From CG-Epi1 sp964634895 (lineage in GTDB: Archaea; Thermoplasmatota; Poseidoniia; MGIII; CG-Epi1): a DNA stretch of 42,202 nucleotides. Positions 25,241-35,232 of this stretch are shown in pieces. A program made the translations under genes and the position numbers. The stretch is from the NCBI GenBank assembly GCA_964634895.1, contig CAZWJS010000010.1, positions 1-42,202 on the forward strand, in the 5' to 3' direction. Numbering within the stretch: position 1 is the first letter of the stretch; every line of letters begins with the position of its first letter. A model generated the notes under the pieces. That model was not told the DNA's origin. It saw nothing but the letters and a program-made list of their open reading frames with translations, and searched no databases.

Positions 25241-25968
25241 TGGACTCAATCATTTTAGCAGGAGGTTTTGCTAAACGCATGTGGCCTCTAACTAAAGACA
25301 CACCTAAGCAGTTGTTAGATGTAGCAGGAGAGCCAATGCTTTCCCATGTTCTTAGAGCTTTAGAAAGCATATCTCCAGATAGAGTAATTATTTCTGTAAA
25401 TAGCTATTTTGCTTTTAAGTTTCGACAATTTATAGATGATTATCAAGGCCCTTTGCGTCTCAAACTTTTTGTTGAAATAAGTGAAAATGAAGAAGAAAAA
25501 CTCGGGGCTTTAGGTGCCTTAAATTTGCTGTTTGCAGAACTCAATATCCAAGGACCTGTTTTCATAGTTGGTGGAGACAATCTTTCTAATTTTAGTTTAG
25601 TAGAGATGATCAATGTATTCAATAGAACAAATAAAGATGTAATTGGATTATACGATGTTGAAGATGATAATCTTGCAAAACTATATGGAATTGCCGCCCT
25701 TGACGAAGATCGAATAGTCGATTTCGTTGAAAAACCATCAGCCCCACCTTCAACTTTAGCAGCAACGGCATATTGGTTACTTTCGGAAAAAGGGGTATTG
25801 AATTTTTTTGATTATTTAGCCTCAGGCGGTGATAGAGACGCTTTAGGTAATTTTTTAGCTTGGAATGTCAAGAGACATGATGTTCGTTCAGTATCATTTA
25901 AAGGAAATTGGTTTGATATTGGAGATTTAACCTCATACAAAGACGCACAAAAATGGCTTTCAGGTTAA
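25240..25968 (+). CDS. Sugar-1-phosphate nucleotidyltransferase
   Basis: A 242-residue NTP-transferase that makes an NDP-sugar from a sugar-1-phosphate. It shows the Rossmann signature ILAGGFAKRMWPLTKDTPKQLL (the glycine loop and Lys for NTP binding, split here to core AGGFAKRMWPLT and PKQLL), VGGDNLSN for metal binding, VEKP and WFDIGDLTSY near the end. Length without extra C-terminal domain fits the short glucose/mannose-1-phosphate transferases. Sugar identity is not decidable. Position next to the archaeosortase/lipid locus makes surface glycan or lipid-glycan precursor supply plausible. The ATG start overlaps the previous stop. Confidence 0.88.
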   Translation: MDSIILAGGFAKRMWPLTKDTPKQLLDVAGEPMLSHVLRALESISPDRVIISVNSYFAFKFRQFIDDYQGPLRLKLFVEISENEEEKLGALGALNLLFAELNIQGPVFIVGGDNLSNFSLVEMINVFNRTNKDVIGLYDVEDDNLAKLYGIAALDEDRIVDFVEKPSAPPSTLAATAYWLLSEKGVLNFFDYLASGGDRDALGNFLAWNVKRHDVRSVSFKGNWFDIGDLTSYKDAQKWLSG

Positions 25969-25983
25969 ACTGAGGTTTTTTTT
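25959..25983 (+). terminator. Short stem plus T8 run after the nucleotidyltransferase
   Basis: TTCAG (25959-25963) pairs with CTGAG (25970-25974, one T-G pair) and is followed by eight T (25976-25983). The stem holds the stop codon in its loop. The T-run fits archaeal polymerase release and also lies at TATA distance from the next ATG, so both roles are possible. Confidence 0.45.
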
Positions 25984-26006
25984 AGAAGTGTTCTGTCCTA
26001 ACTATA

Positions 26007-27665
26007 ATGGCAACAGATTTATCATTGTTAGGAGAAGTCCTTGTTATTGCTTCATTGTTTCTTTTGACAATAGGTTATTTCGCATCAGATAGAGATCATT
26101 CAATATTAGGAAAGCGTTTTCCTTTGAAAATTGGTTACAAATTAAATATAATCGGTTGGTTTTGTCTAGGCTTCTTTTGGTGGGTTCAGGTTGAGCATTA
26201 TATACTAATCAAAGATCCTGTGAATGCATTATTCTGTGCTGCTGCAGTACCTTTTTTTGGATATTTAGCATACCATGAATATCTGAGTCTCCTTTGGAAC
26301 AAAAAATATGAGCCATTGAGATGGTTGGCAGCAATGACAGTTGTAGCAGGAGGAATATATTTTTTCGTTGAGCGTGTACCATATCTTTCAGGTTGGTTAA
26401 TTCAAGTTGTTGCAGAACAATCAATTTGGATTCTAAATATTCTGGATATCCAAACAACATTAGGCAGTTTGGATTATGGAGAGGGATCTCGTTGGTATCG
26501 TCCGGCTACTAATCATGAAGAAGTTCAAATATCTATTGGAGCTGAGGCTTGGAAACATGTCGATGCACCTTCTGTAACTATAGTATTGGCATGCACTGCT
26601 CTCCAAAGTATGATTATTTTTGTAGGAGGTGTTATTTGCACAAAAGCCCCAGCTAATCGAAGATTTTATGCCTTTTTAGCTACAGTTCCTCCAATTTACA
26701 TTTTGAATTTAGTACGTAATGCCGCTGTCATTTGGCTTACTTATGAGCATATTTGGGGCCCTGATACTTTCTTCTGGGCACATGCAGTTCTTGGTAAAGT
26801 CGGGAGTCTCGTGGCACTTATTTTTCTTGCAATTGCGGTTTTTCATTATTTGCCAGAAATGCAAGACTCAATTTTAGGAGTAATTGATCTTCCATTAAGA
26901 GAACCTCCAGAAAATGCTCCTGACCTTCCATTTGCTAAAGGTATGCCCCTTACAGTAGTTTACATTGCAGTAATTGGTTTGATTTTATTTCCTTTTGGTT
27001 TCTTTGCAAAATCAATTGAAGAAAAGGGCTTTGATTCAGGAATGCCGTTGGATCAGATGTACATGATATCAATATTAATGATTCTATTGACTACTTTTCT
27101 TTTATTTTTCTACAGAGATCCTTATAGAGAAATAGGAAAGGGAATTGTAAGTCCAGCAGATGGTCTAGTTCAAAAAATAGAGAGTAAAAAAGGTAGAATT
27201 CTTATTTCAGTATTTATGGGTCTTCAAAACGTCCATGTTAATCGTTCACCAATTGATGCAGTTATAATTTCACAAACGCATAGATCAGGTAGTCATCTTC
27301 CTGCATTTTCTAAGGATTCAGATAGAAATGAGAGGCTAATAACAAAATTAGATACAGACCTTGGAATTATGAAAGTTACACAAATTGCAGGTTTTCTCGT
27401 GAGACGTATAGTTAGTTATGTTGAACCTAAATCCTTTGTAAAAAAAGGAGATAAAATAGGCTTAATTCATTTCGGTTCACGTGTCGATATAAATTTTGAT
27501 TCAGCAGGAATTGATTTACATATTAAGGAAGGTGACAAAGTTTTAGCTGGTCAGACATTAGCTATTTTCACACCACTATCTTCATTACCCGTTAGTAGAA
27601 AGATTTTGGAAGGGCCTAGGCGCTTACTTTCTAAATTAACATCTTCTAGTTTGGGGAGTGATTAA
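26007..27665 (+). CDS. Fusion: archaeosortase (ArtA-like) + archaetidylserine decarboxylase (PssD-like)
   Basis: Residues about 1-290 are a polytopic exosortase/archaeosortase with the expected active site: C196 (ACTAL), R237 (NLVRN) and H259 (WAHAV). Residues about 311-525 are a phosphatidylserine decarboxylase of the archaeal short type: two helices, FFYRDPYREIG, IVSPADG (D385), NVHVNRSP (H410), and HFGSRVD, where G490-S491 is the self-cleavage site that yields the pyruvoyl group. So one protein should both process C-terminal sorting signals and make archaetidylethanolamine. Self-cleavage at S491 would leave the small C-terminal pyruvoyl chain separate. Each half is about the full length of the stand-alone enzyme, with no frameshift. 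pssA follows with a one-base overlap (TAATG). Confidence 0.93.
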   Translation: MATDLSLLGEVLVIASLFLLTIGYFASDRDHSILGKRFPLKIGYKLNIIGWFCLGFFWWVQVEHYILIKDPVNALFCAAAVPFFGYLAYHEYLSLLWNKKYEPLRWLAAMTVVAGGIYFFVERVPYLSGWLIQVVAEQSIWILNILDIQTTLGSLDYGEGSRWYRPATNHEEVQISIGAEAWKHVDAPSVTIVLACTALQSMIIFVGGVICTKAPANRRFYAFLATVPPIYILNLVRNAAVIWLTYEHIWGPDTFFWAHAVLGKVGSLVALIFLAIAVFHYLPEMQDSILGVIDLPLREPPENAPDLPFAKGMPLTVVYIAVIGLILFPFGFFAKSIEEKGFDSGMPLDQMYMISILMILLTTFLLFFYRDPYREIGKGIVSPADGLVQKIESKKGRILISVFMGLQNVHVNRSPIDAVIISQTHRSGSHLPAFSKDSDRNERLITKLDTDLGIMKVTQIAGFLVRRIVSYVEPKSFVKKGDKIGLIHFGSRVDINFDSAGIDLHIKEGDKVLAGQTLAIFTPLSSLPVSRKILEGPRRLLSKLTSSSLGSD

Positions 27666-28456
27666 TGCTATTCAAAAATTTCTTTAGAGCTTTAAGTCTT
27701 TTATCATATGCAGATATAGCGACTCTAACCAGCGCGACCTTGGGTTTTTTAGCTATTACATACATTATAGATGGATCAAATTCAAGTTATCTTGTAGCAA
27801 TGCTTTTACTTCCTATTTCAGCTATTATTGATGGAATGGATGGCGCCCTTGCGCGCAAGTTTGGAACGAAACACGATTATGGAAAATATTTAGATTCTAT
27901 TTCAGATTCAATATGTTTTGGCCTAGCACCTTCAATTTTAGTTTATTCACTATATTATGATTTGGAAAAAGGCCCTGCTCTAGATTTTATTAATAACGAT
28001 TTTGAATTTGAATTTCAATACAATATTGACAATATCGTTGCTATTTCAGCCTCATTACTAATTTTGATGTTGAGCATTCTTCGTTTAGCTCGTTTCACAA
28101 GAGGTAATCAAGGAGAAAACAAATACTTTTCAGGCCTCCCTTCACCAGGGCTTGCTATGTTCATTATAGTAATTTCAGTCAAATATTCAGCTATAAATGA
28201 CTATGATTCAGTTTTAGTTCCTTTTGTGATTGGTGCAGTTTCGTTGTTGACAGTGACTACAATTCCCTATGCTAAAGCAAGAGCACAGTTCAAAATACCT
28301 ATTTTAGTTGGTATTTTGGTTTTGTTTATGACAATTTTTCTCTGTTATATTGGTAATAGTCTTTGGGAAACTACTTGGTTTGGGGCGTTTGCGCTATACA
28401 TGGTGTACTTTGCCTTGCTGCCCACGTTGATATCTATTGATTATTTCAATGATTAG
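27665..28456 (+). CDS. pssA: Archaetidylserine synthase (CDP-archaeol-serine transferase)
   Basis: A 263-residue CDP-alcohol phosphatidyltransferase with the complete signature D56-x2-D59-G60-x2-A63-R64-x8-G73-x3-D77-x3-D81. The pattern DYGKYLDSISDSICFGLAPS marks the serine-using PssA branch. It would make archaetidylserine, the substrate of the decarboxylase half of the preceding gene, with which it is translationally coupled by a TAATG junction. About seven hydrophobic helices. The 3' end overlaps the convergent surface protein gene by 11 nt. Acceptor identity (serine) rests on sequence resemblance plus the neighbouring decarboxylase, a strong combination. Confidence 0.93.
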   Translation: MLFKNFFRALSLLSYADIATLTSATLGFLAITYIIDGSNSSYLVAMLLLPISAIIDGMDGALARKFGTKHDYGKYLDSISDSICFGLAPSILVYSLYYDLEKGPALDFINNDFEFEFQYNIDNIVAISASLLILMLSILRLARFTRGNQGENKYFSGLPSPGLAMFIIVISVKYSAINDYDSVLVPFVIGAVSLLTVTTIPYAKARAQFKIPILVGILVLFMTIFLCYIGNSLWETTWFGAFALYMVYFALLPTLISIDYFND

Positions 28457-31400
28457 TTCTTCTTCTGTATACTAACATAGTTAGTAGTGCTATGATAGAA
28501 ATAAAAGAAGGCCCAGGTAACAAAGAATCGTCTTCTTCAGTTACATCATTTTCTCCATTACAAGGGTCTTCACCTTCAACGTTCACATTTACAGTAATTT
28601 GTTCTACAGTCTCAAAAGCCCAAGTCGTTCCGGCTTTTGTAGCAATCAATAAGTTTAATGTGAAGGTATAGGAACCTGAACAAATTTCTCTTGCAATTAT
28701 AGATCCAGTTATTGAATTAGACTTCCCGGCCTTGATTTTAAATGGTTCTTCTTTGATTTCTATTGGTGATGGAGAAAACATAAATCTCCATTCCTTTCCA
28801 TTATTGTCTAAATACAAGTCAGTATCTTTGCTTCCATCAGGCATAATTAATTCGAAAGAAAAGTTAGTCTCAACATTTCCATTATTTTCCACTAAAAAGG
28901 TTGTTGGTATCGGCACTACTTTTCCAGCTTCTATAGTTATCTCTAAGGTATCATCCATTACATCACATTCAAGCCCTTGATCAGCCATTAGTGCATTACA
29001 AATCGATAAATCTACATTTCTTACGAATGGTTTCGCAATGATTATGTTTGTAGTTATTTCCTTATTTGTGAATGTATTGCCATCTTGGTCTCTAGGTTCT
29101 ACAATTAATTTGTAAGTCCCAATTTCAGCATTAAATGGAATAGAAACATATATTGTGAAAAGGATAGTTTGATCTACATCAATAATTATATTAGAAGTAT
29201 TAATGTCACCGTCCATTGCCCACCACATTTCATCAAACTCGCTCGAGATAAGAAGTTGTATTGTTTGTTTCGCATTTGCACCATTTACAGGTTCAATGGA
29301 ATATTCTATTTCTTTCACTTCCCCAGGCATTATTTTAATTTGACCAGAGCTTGGAACTCTTTTTAGTACAACCCCCCCTTCAAATTCCTCTATCTCTATG
29401 CGTATAGAATCCGTAGCTGTAGCTTCACTGTCTTTTCTTGAAGTTACAACTATATCTAACCATCTTTCATTTTCGTCAGCGTCTTGAGGCACTTCTAGAA
29501 TACCATTGATGGTTGCTTCATCATTATTACCTGTATTGATGGTTATCTCATCATCCTCAAAAGTTACCCAATTACTCATGTAGCCCTTTGCCTCTAAATC
29601 GAAAGTATCTTCTTCTTCACCTTTGTTTTTTATAGTAATGAAAAATTCAATACTTTCTCCTGCAACAGCCTCCGTTGCAGTAGTTCCCTCACCATTCTCA
29701 TCGATCCATTGAAGTTCTATAATTTCAACTCCATAATTAATCGGATTATCTGTAACTTCTACATTCAATTCTAAAGTTTCAGTTACATCTCCTGCAGAGA
29801 CATGTACCCAAACTGGATAGTCATCCTCACTAGCATCACTAGGTATTGTTAATTTTAGATTAATTTCTCTACTTTCATTACTCTCTAATTCCAATTGGCT
29901 TCCTATTGTACCCCAATTTTCATCAGCAGGTATACCTGTTATTTCAAAGTGGAGTGTATCTGTTCCAGACGCATGGTTTTGTACAGTCAACTCAAAAATC
30001 ACACTGTCCTCAGGCCTTCCTTGTTTATTATCATCAAAAGTAGAAATCTCGATATTATGTATCATCACAACATACATAGACAATTCTTTCTCATTATTAC
30101 GCTCATTTTCATCTCCTTCTAAATGCGTTTCAACAACAATGGTAAAATCACCGGGATGTTCACTATCCCATTCCCATTCAAGTGTTTCTTGCTCTCCAGA
30201 TGCCATTGCTCCAGTCATTTGAGTTTGAGAATCCATTTCATTACCATTAGAATCTAGAATTCTTGCTGAGACACTAAATGGCGCTTGAGGCTCTGACCCA
30301 TAATTTTTGATTATGCTAGAAAAGCTAACGGTTGAATTTTCTTCAGCTTCACTTTCTAATTCAATTAATCTTACACCAACGTCATTAGCAGCGGCTGCAG
30401 CCATTAACCAGTTCAAGACCCTTTCAACCATATCGTTTCTATCATCAGTAGTATTGACTTTTCCAAAAGTGAATGGTGATAGAATTAGCCTATAGTCCCC
30501 ACTATAGTGTAGAGAAAGATTGAACACTTGTGCTGCACTATTCCAATTATCCATTCCAGATTCCATGTCATCTGAAAAAACAACGCCAGTTACGTCACGC
30601 AGCTCAACATCATCGAAGTACCAACCTTCATATGAATCAATAACACCATCGGCTCCAAAACGGAATTTGAATCTAACATCTTCTCCAGAATAATTTGAGA
30701 GATCAAACGAAGCTTGGACAAAAGCAGAATTATTACTTGATTGGCCATAGTATCCAGGTTCACCATCTAATCCAGTTACTGAGCTAGCAGGATAACCTCC
30801 GCTTGGATTAATAACATCCCATGTTTCACCCTCATCTGTTGAGATCTGTACATTCCCTCCGTCATAAGGATAAGATGAACTCTCAGTATCGTAATAATGC
30901 TGGAATCTTAGTTGTCCGCCAGTTTGTATACTGTAAGATTCTGTAGTGTATATTGATTGATCCCAGTTGCTGTGATATTCACCATTGCCTTTTGAAGGAT
31001 CACCAATCCACATAGAATGTGTAGGACTATTTGCCTTACGGTTAGGATCTTCCACAGTGTCTACAATGTGCCACCAATTGCCTTTATCAGCGTAGAAAGC
31101 CCCAATGGCTTCATCTCTTGGCCTAATCCAATCCGCATAATCATAATAGTAAATGTCTTGATTTCCAGTATCATATTCAGCATCGCTAAATATTTCATCA
31201 TCTTCAACACCAATTAATGGATTTGAAGTTCCTTCATTATTGCTTACGTATTCGACCATCAATTTATCATACTCAAAACTTCCAGCTTCTCTTGGGCCAT
31301 TAGAATAGTTCAAAGCAGTTAAGAATTGCTGCCCCATAAGCCATAAATTCCCATCAGAATCGAGGTAGTCTCCTATACAATTACTCCAGTTTGTTATATT

Positions 31401-34400
31401 TCTTTGATGGTGATCACCCTGTGTCCAAATCACAATATCATATCCAGTCATAAGATCTAAAGAGGGATATGGGTGTAATTCCCCATAGCTTCCAGCTTCA
31501 CTATCATATGGTATTGTATAAACATCATAACCTCTACTTTCACCTTCAGCAAAGTAATCTTGGAGACTAGCCTTCAGTCTTTGATCAATTTTGTCAACAT
31601 CATAATATTGATTATATCCATTATTTTTACCGAAGTTTGCATCAATTAAGAGTATATTATCGCCACCATTTTGTTGATGATAGATAGGCGCAGCAGCAAT
31701 GTCTTGACTATCTGTAGTTTCAGGATCATCTCTACTTGTTACAGTTACATTGAATTGGTGCTCATCGCCAGTAGGGGCTAAAGTTGGAGCTATAGCTACA
31801 ACAGTGAAGTTTTGGCTTGAACCTGCCGTCAAGTATAGATAGGAAACATGAGAGATACATCTCCATTCATCTTCCTCATAATAATCTATAGTTATATCGT
31901 AATAACCGCTCTTTTCACCCGTATTTGTTGCAGTGAAGTTGAAAAAGACTGATTCACCAGATAGAACATCTTTTACTTGCTCTTGAACAGCTAAAGCAAT
32001 TCCATATCCACTTTCAGCGATATTGATGTCCTTTTCTTTGGGATTATTACCGGCTCTTTCATCGTTATCCAATAGAGTTTCTACTCTTATTGTGTATGTC
32101 CCTTCAGGGCCTCCTTCCCAAGTCCATTGTAAGGTTGTATTATCTTTAGATTCTAAGCTATCAATAGTTTGAGTGTTATTGTAAACTTCAGTTCCATCGC
32201 TCTTTGTAACGGTAGCCCTCACATCGAAATCTTCTTGATCTTCTGTACCGAAATTATAGATTTCTGATGTGAATGTCACAGATCTACCTGGTTTAGCCGT
32301 ATCCGGAGCATCTAATTCTTTTGTACCAACATCATGAGGTATAGGAGGTAAACTGTAAATTGAAAAATCATCTATGTACAACCCATCATATTGAGTATAA
32401 GTGTCTGATTCAAATCTTAATCTAAATGAAACATCGCCGTCATATTCCGTGATATCGTATTCAATGTAAATCCATCCTTCATCATTTGAATCCTCATATT
32501 CCTCTGAGAAATCTCCATCATCTCCAGGAAAACTTGCTAAGTGTATCCATTCGCCAGATTGATTAATTTCAAGATTAGCAATGTCGTATGGCCCATCAAT
32601 ACCAAACCAAACCATTGCAGAAACATATTTTTCAGAGCCATCTCCTAGATCTATCATTGGAGATTCTAATGAATCATTTAATGAGGCACCATATACTCCA
32701 GTATCAGGATTACCAAGATACCATGAATAATCACCTGAATAGGTTTTTCCATATTCTTCATCTACATTGTAATAATGCCATTCACTTGGTACGAAATCCG
32801 AAGCCCAGTTATCATCTCCATCCTCAAAATCATCTTCAAATTCGGTTGTTACACCATCATTGACTTGGACATCATCAATGTACCAGCCTTCATAGGTGTT
32901 TACGGAAGAATCAGTTCCGAAACGGAATTTGAATTTTACATCTTCCCCTGAATAATTAGCTAAATTAAAGTTGGCATTTTCCCAGCTTGCTTCATCTTGA
33001 TCTCCTGAGACTCCAGTATAGCCAGGTTCATTATCCAATCCAACAACAGCATCGTCAGGATATCCTCCGTCAGGCATAATGACTTCCCAATTTTCACCTC
33101 CATCGGTTGTAATTTGAACGTTACCGCCATCCCAACTGAATTCAGTACTGTACCAAATATTTACAGACATCTGAGGATTCGATCCTAAACTTATATTTTC
33201 GGCAGAATAAAGTGAAAAATCCCAATTGTTGTCATATTCACCATCGCCTTTTGATTCATCTCCAGCCCACATGGAATGAGTTGGACTTCCAGCCTCTCTG
33301 TTTTCATCTTCACTTGTGTCTACAAGATGCCATGCGTTTGTGAGTGATTTGTAATCACTCCATCCATTTCGCCCATCTTCCATATCATCCGAAAATTCAA
33401 TATCCACACTACGCATCATTGCAGATTCTTTATTATTATCTGGAATCTCATCGTCATCATCTAATATTTCAGCTTCAAACCAGAACGTTCCATATTCTTC
33501 AGCCTCCCATTCCCATGTCAAGGTAATTGAGTCACCAGGGACTAGATCTCCAGTCGATTTTGTCCCACCATCATGGATAACATCATCGGCCCCATCGTAG
33601 ACTTTTCCACTTACATCTGAATTCATGGTTACATCACCTAGATTAGTAACTATGACACTCATTTCTCTATCAGTGTTTTTCTCTGCAATCATAGGATCTA
33701 CACGTATATCAGATAGTCCCAAATCATATGTAACATAGGTATTAACTGTAATTTGCCTTTCATTGTTGTCATCTTTTTCATCATTTGAAATTATAGCTTC
33801 AGCTTTTATTTCATACTCGTAATCTTCATCATCGGGTGTCTCCCATTCAAAAGTAACGAAGACACCTTCGCCAGAAGCTAAATTTGTCACTGTTTCAGTA
33901 TCCGTGTAAGTGTATGTGTTGTTTAAACATCGAATTTCTAAATTTACTTCAACGCTGCTTTGATCTTCAGTACCTCTATTTCGCACAGTTACATTTACTG
34001 TATTATCAACGTTGGGTTCTACGGTTTCTCCATTTTTAGGAGTATTAAATCTGCTCAAGCTAACGTCGTTTTCAAGTTGTTCAGCCAAGTATTCAACTAT
34101 ATTTTCCAATAATTCATCACGTTCATCACTATTTGTTATGGAACTGAAATCCACAGCCATAAAAACTAAATTAAATTCGTCTTCAGTTCTAATTGTTGAA
34201 GTATTATAATCATCTGGAGCTCCAGAACTGAATACTTTTTCAAATCCAGTTCTTGGACCAATATCATCTGCGAAGTCAGCCCCAATAGGTTCAGTATCAT
34301 ATTCAATACCGTCTGATATAGGATCTCCATCTACTCCCATTAATACTTCAGGAGTGGTTCTGTCATGATCTACATATTCAATTCCTAAATAATCGTATTC

Positions 34401-35165
34401 AAAATCACCTTCACTGCGTTCGCCATCTGCATAGTCAAAATCATAAAGAATATCGTGCCCAATTGCCCACAAAGCTCCACCACCTTCTAAATAATCAGCT
34501 ACATTCTCCTTGTCATTATCTGTAAAAGTTATGTCCGTCTCTCCACTTTGATAATCAGTACCACAGGCCCAAATTATTAAGCTGTATTGACTTAATGTGT
34601 CATAATCTGGAGCATCTGCGCTACTGTTTACACGGATTATATCATAGGCTAAGCCAGAGGACATGTTGTTTAATGAATTTACATAATACGAATCAGTTTC
34701 AGTTCTATATCCACCATTATTGTCACTGTTGTCGTCATCTAAGAAAAGGATAGGCGGATAGGCGACATTGATATCCTCATTTTCTTCGTTGTTTTCTTCA
34801 TCCTCTTCTCTAATTTGTTCTTCTTCATCGACAATTACTGTTATAGTATGTGTACCGCCGACAGCCCTCCATTCAGCTTCAGCATCTGCAGTATTACTTC
34901 CAGGAACAGTTACAGTGTCTTTCGCAATAAAATTCCCGTCCCAGTAAAAGCTTACATTTGTTGTTACACTAATTAATCCGCTTGCTCCACCATCATTGGC
35001 GACTTCAGCGGTAATCGTTATTGTATCTCCACCACTTGGTGAATCATCACTAAAACTTATCTCATTTATTGATAAGTCAGGATCACCTTCATCAGCTAAA
35101 GTATTCATAGCTGACAATGGCAATAATAGCATGGCTAGCACGAAGGCTGTTATTTTGCGCGACAT
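28446..35165 (-). CDS. Giant (2239 aa) CARDB/InhA-type cell-surface protein with C-terminal sorting signal
   Basis: A secreted, strongly acidic protein. Signal peptide 1-24 (MSRKITAFVLAMLLLPL..., cleavage after LADEG region). Then, approximately: CARDB domain (28-135); Rossmann-like, ThuA/GATase-type domain (137-370); two CARDB domains (375-600); InhA/MAM-like domains with DGGNVQITTDGGENW core (600-780) and a second (780-940); CARDB (945-1050); NEW3-like domain (1055-1155); second Rossmann-like domain (from 1165), interrupted by another InhA-like domain (1357-1540); CARDB (about 1580-1680); four NEW3-like beta domains (1680-2200). The end is DDSLLPGPSF, a hydrophobic helix, and RRRTNH, an archaeosortase-type sorting signal. 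No catalytic residues are recognised; a binding or adhesive surface role is an inference. Confidence 0.9.
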   Translation of the reverse strand: MSRKITAFVLAMLLLPLSAMNTLADEGDPDLSINEISFSDDSPSGGDTITITAEVANDGGASGLISVTTNVSFYWDGNFIAKDTVTVPGSNTADAEAEWRAVGGTHTITVIVDEEEQIREEDEENNEENEDINVAYPPILFLDDDNSDNNGGYRTETDSYYVNSLNNMSSGLAYDIIRVNSSADAPDYDTLSQYSLIIWACGTDYQSGETDITFTDNDKENVADYLEGGGALWAIGHDILYDFDYADGERSEGDFEYDYLGIEYVDHDRTTPEVLMGVDGDPISDGIEYDTEPIGADFADDIGPRTGFEKVFSSGAPDDYNTSTIRTEDEFNLVFMAVDFSSITNSDERDELLENIVEYLAEQLENDVSLSRFNTPKNGETVEPNVDNTVNVTVRNRGTEDQSSVEVNLEIRCLNNTYTYTDTETVTNLASGEGVFVTFEWETPDDEDYEYEIKAEAIISNDEKDDNNERQITVNTYVTYDLGLSDIRVDPMIAEKNTDREMSVIVTNLGDVTMNSDVSGKVYDGADDVIHDGGTKSTGDLVPGDSITLTWEWEAEEYGTFWFEAEILDDDDEIPDNNKESAMMRSVDIEFSDDMEDGRNGWSDYKSLTNAWHLVDTSEDENREAGSPTHSMWAGDESKGDGEYDNNWDFSLYSAENISLGSNPQMSVNIWYSTEFSWDGGNVQITTDGGENWEVIMPDGGYPDDAVVGLDNEPGYTGVSGDQDEASWENANFNLANYSGEDVKFKFRFGTDSSVNTYEGWYIDDVQVNDGVTTEFEDDFEDGDDNWASDFVPSEWHYYNVDEEYGKTYSGDYSWYLGNPDTGVYGASLNDSLESPMIDLGDGSEKYVSAMVWFGIDGPYDIANLEINQSGEWIHLASFPGDDGDFSEEYEDSNDEGWIYIEYDITEYDGDVSFRLRFESDTYTQYDGLYIDDFSIYSLPPIPHDVGTKELDAPDTAKPGRSVTFTSEIYNFGTEDQEDFDVRATVTKSDGTEVYNNTQTIDSLESKDNTTLQWTWEGGPEGTYTIRVETLLDNDERAGNNPKEKDINIAESGYGIALAVQEQVKDVLSGESVFFNFTATNTGEKSGYYDITIDYYEEDEWRCISHVSYLYLTAGSSQNFTVVAIAPTLAPTGDEHQFNVTVTSRDDPETTDSQDIAAAPIYHQQNGGDNILLIDANFGKNNGYNQYYDVDKIDQRLKASLQDYFAEGESRGYDVYTIPYDSEAGSYGELHPYPSLDLMTGYDIVIWTQGDHHQRNITNWSNCIGDYLDSDGNLWLMGQQFLTALNYSNGPREAGSFEYDKLMVEYVSNNEGTSNPLIGVEDDEIFSDAEYDTGNQDIYYYDYADWIRPRDEAIGAFYADKGNWWHIVDTVEDPNRKANSPTHSMWIGDPSKGNGEYHSNWDQSIYTTESYSIQTGGQLRFQHYYDTESSSYPYDGGNVQISTDEGETWDVINPSGGYPASSVTGLDGEPGYYGQSSNNSAFVQASFDLSNYSGEDVRFKFRFGADGVIDSYEGWYFDDVELRDVTGVVFSDDMESGMDNWNSAAQVFNLSLHYSGDYRLILSPFTFGKVNTTDDRNDMVERVLNWLMAAAAANDVGVRLIELESEAEENSTVSFSSIIKNYGSEPQAPFSVSARILDSNGNEMDSQTQMTGAMASGEQETLEWEWDSEHPGDFTIVVETHLEGDENERNNEKELSMYVVMIHNIEISTFDDNKQGRPEDSVIFELTVQNHASGTDTLHFEITGIPADENWGTIGSQLELESNESREINLKLTIPSDASEDDYPVWVHVSAGDVTETLELNVEVTDNPINYGVEIIELQWIDENGEGTTATEAVAGESIEFFITIKNKGEEEDTFDLEAKGYMSNWVTFEDDEITINTGNNDEATINGILEVPQDADENERWLDIVVTSRKDSEATATDSIRIEIEEFEGGVVLKRVPSSGQIKIMPGEVKEIEYSIEPVNGANAKQTIQLLISSEFDEMWWAMDGDINTSNIIIDVDQTILFTIYVSIPFNAEIGTYKLIVEPRDQDGNTFTNKEITTNIIIAKPFVRNVDLSICNALMADQGLECDVMDDTLEITIEAGKVVPIPTTFLVENNGNVETNFSFELIMPDGSKDTDLYLDNNGKEWRFMFSPSPIEIKEEPFKIKAGKSNSITGSIIAREICSGSYTFTLNLLIATKAGTTWAFETVEQITVNVNVEGEDPCNGENDVTEEDDSLLPGPSFISIIALLTMLVYRRRTNH

Positions 35166-35197
35166 TGTAACTCCAGAAGACTGGTTAAGCAGTATTG

Positions 35198-35206
35198 ATA
35201 TAAAAG
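35198..35206 (-). promoter_or_regulatory. TATA box of the 2239-aa surface gene
   Basis: On the minus strand the element reads CTTTTATAT, about 37 nt upstream of the ATG; transcription should start near 35176, leaving an 11-nt leader. GGAG (35172-35175, minus strand) is a Shine-Dalgarno 6 nt before the ATG. Confidence 0.55.
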
Positions 35207-35211
35207 GTGTG

Positions 35212-35232
35212 TTTACACCCTACGGGTGTAAA
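35212..35232 (-). terminator. 9-bp hairpin at the end of the DHFR gene
   Basis: TTTACACCC (35212-35220) and GGGTGTAAA (35224-35232) are perfect inverted repeats with a 3-nt spacer. The hairpin contains the DHFR stop codon and is followed, in the direction of transcription, by T-rich sequence that also holds the TATA box of the next gene. It probably separates folA from the surface gene. Confidence 0.5.

Noticed and set aside
27100..27665. Two separate genes (artA and pssD) joined by assembly error
   Set aside because: The frame is continuous, the junction includes the decarboxylase's own two N-terminal helices, and no stop or start with a ribosome site lies between; fusion is the simpler reading, although reads should confirm it.
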